From Cyclostephanos tholiformis (Eukaryota; Bacillariophyta; Thalassiosirophyceae; Thalassiosirales; Thalassiosiraceae), in assembly GCA_036939975.1 (NCBI GenBank), contig JALLPB010001300.1, forward strand, positions 1-10,351: a stretch of DNA of 10,351 nt, written 5' to 3'. The notes under the pieces are model-generated. The model was not told where the DNA came from. It was given only the letters and a program-made list of their open reading frames with translations, and searched no databases. Position 1 is the stretch's first letter. Every line of letters starts with the position of its first letter. The position numbers were made by a program, and so were the translations under genes. This document shows, in pieces, positions 9,232 through 10,351 of the stretch.

Positions 9232-9383
9232 ATCAAGTAATTTGAAGTTGATCTCAATCCAATTAATTGTATCACTTTTCATTACTTGTTACAACTTAAA
9301 TTTAATTTTATCAAAATTATTTTTTAAAGCAATCAAGTATATCGAGTAATTTGAGGTTGATCTTGATCCAGTTAATTGTATCA
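9232..9383 (+). repeat. Diverged 43-bp direct repeat pair
   Basis: Copies at 9232-9274 and 9341-9383 are the same length and match at 38 of 43 positions without gaps. All five differences are transitions. They share the core GTAATTTGA and the end TTAATTGTATCA. A partial third match to the end of the unit (GATCCAATAACAATTAATTGCATCA-like) lies at about 9211-9235, overlapping the start of copy 1. The intervening sequence is AT-rich. This looks like the relic of a short tandem array or of an ageing mobile element. Confidence 0.75.
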
Positions 9384-9572
9384 TTTGACATTATGCTGTC
9401 TTAGTTTACTTGATTTACTGATTGTGTTTATTTGATGTAACCCATTATTTGTATTCCAACTTTGATCTATTTTACTTTTTTCACAGATAAAATATAATTT
9501 CACTAATTGACTATAAAAATAAATCATCAGAACAACTAAAACTAACTGCACCACCCCTTACTTCCTTTGTTC

Positions 9573-9753
9573 TTGCCTTGTCTCAGCCACAGGAGACTGA
9601 GCTGTCCTTTTCCTCAATTTTTTTTGCTGGGCTATTACCCTTTCCACTGCCTGCCAGTACTATTCAAACGATTGTTGCCTTGTCTCAGCCACAGGAGACT
9701 GAGCTGTCCTTTTCCTCAATTTTTTTGCTGGGCTATTACCCTCTCCACTGCCT
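9573..9753 (+). repeat. Tandem duplication with 102-bp period
   Basis: The core at 9573-9652 recurs at 9675-9753. Both begin TTGCCTTGTCTCAGCCACAG and end TCCACTGCCT. The differences in the core are one T/C substitution and one base in a T run (eight versus seven T). The 22-bp tails between and after the cores are more diverged. The near identity shows a recent duplication. On the minus strand each unit can be read with stops as a basic peptide (LRKRTAQSPVAETRQ), but the one-base indel puts the flanks of the two copies in different frames. Confidence 0.9.
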
Positions 9754-9765
9754 ACTAGTTCTATT

Positions 9766-10083
9766 TCAAATGGTTTTCACCATGCTCTTGTCCCTTTTTC
9801 TTGTCGTCATGCTATTGCTACTGCTGTCAGAATCCTCTTGTCTAATCTCCTCAACAACCTTACTCCTTAATGTTCCCTTTGTCCAACCTAGACTCTCTCA
9901 AGATTGGCCCCTATCCAAATGATACCCACTCTCAGCTCCCACCTCCTCTTTGTCATCACTTTTGTTTGTTGTCTTCACCCCTGGATTGACATACCATGTT
10001 CCCATAACCATATGGAATGTTTTCGTAGTACCATCTCTCCAATTTTCATTCCCTTTCCCGTTGTCGTAATCCACTTCTCCCAC
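9766..10083 (-). pseudogene. Possible decayed minus-strand reading frame, unrecognised
   Basis: On the minus strand a frame runs from 10083 to a stop at 9766-9768 with one internal TGA (9898-9900), about 105 codons in all. It is preceded by a stop and has no ATG at its start. The composition is charged, with the segment TFHMVMGTWYVNPGVKTT. I recognise no domain. The minus strand is purine-rich here, and stop codons are mostly purine, so an open stretch is slightly unexpected but could be chance. This may be the relic of a mobile-element protein. Confidence 0.15.
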
Positions 10084-10351
10084 TTATTGTATACCACAGG
10101 CATACTCTCCTCATTGTTTTATATTTCTTTCCATGTCTCCTCTTCACTCAAAAAAATTTCATCCCTTCCTTATTCCATAGACTCTCACCTTTTGTTTGCT
10201 TCTTTCATGAGCATATCTTTTTTTCTTGGCTATTCATATCCTTACCCCCCCAATGCCTTCATCTTTGCATTCTGATCCCACATGCCCCTTCTGTTCTTAA
10301 CAGCTTAACCCCTATTGGCTCATATATGCGCCAGCTTTTTTTTAGGCCTTC

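Larger units (their letters stand above)
9384..10351. other. Pyrimidine-rich gene-free tail
   Basis: Apart from the 102-bp tandem duplication and the weak minus-strand frame, this stretch shows no gene. From about 9540 to the window end the plus strand is strongly C/T-rich. That makes plus-strand open frames (for example 9578-9922 and 9904-10275) look like hydrophobic Leu/Ser/Phe-rich peptides. These are treated as composition artefacts. Confidence 0.4.

Noticed and set aside
9093..9275. 60-codon minus-strand frame with a hydrophobic Ile/Val/Thr segment
   Set aside because: It lies over the 43-bp repeat, is short, and shows no recognisable domain.

Overview
The window is eukaryotic nuclear DNA. 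Four intron-containing protein genes lie in the first 7.8 kb, followed by about 2.5 kb with no convincing gene. The genes are split by seven short GT-AG introns of 73-100 bp that I reconstructed from reading frame and motif continuity. Intergenic gaps between genes are small (149-616 bp). The GTPase is closest, from memory, to the plant chloroplast DAR GTPase 3 type, and the nuclease resembles a plant-annotated calcium-binding nuclease type. Together these suggest a compact algal genome, possibly a diatom or another stramenopile. That placement is inference; no sequence search could be run.

Layout. Positions 101-1603 (minus) hold a TMEM144-like multi-pass membrane transporter in three exons. 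Head to head with it, 154 bp away, positions 1758-3375 (plus) hold an endonuclease/exonuclease/phosphatase (EEP) family enzyme in three exons, with a degenerate EF-hand-like insertion inside the catalytic fold. Convergent to that, positions 3525-5287 (minus) hold a long coiled-coil protein. Its C-terminal PH domain is completed only by a small second exon. After a 616-bp divergent gap, positions 5904-7825 (plus) hold a circularly permuted GTPase of the YlqF/RbgA/MTG1 family, with an organellar-type N-terminus and three exons; it is likely a ribosome assembly factor.

From about 7.83 kb to the end the sequence becomes more AT-rich and stop-rich. It contains a diverged 43-bp repeat pair (9232-9383), a 102-bp-period tandem duplication (9573-9753) and a strongly pyrimidine-rich plus strand from about 9.54 kb. 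There is a faint, broken minus-strand reading frame. This looks like decayed repetitive or mobile DNA, but I could not name an element.

The four genes do not form an obvious pathway. In a eukaryote, adjacency alone is weak evidence of shared function. No bacterial operon, CRISPR array, rRNA or tRNA was seen.
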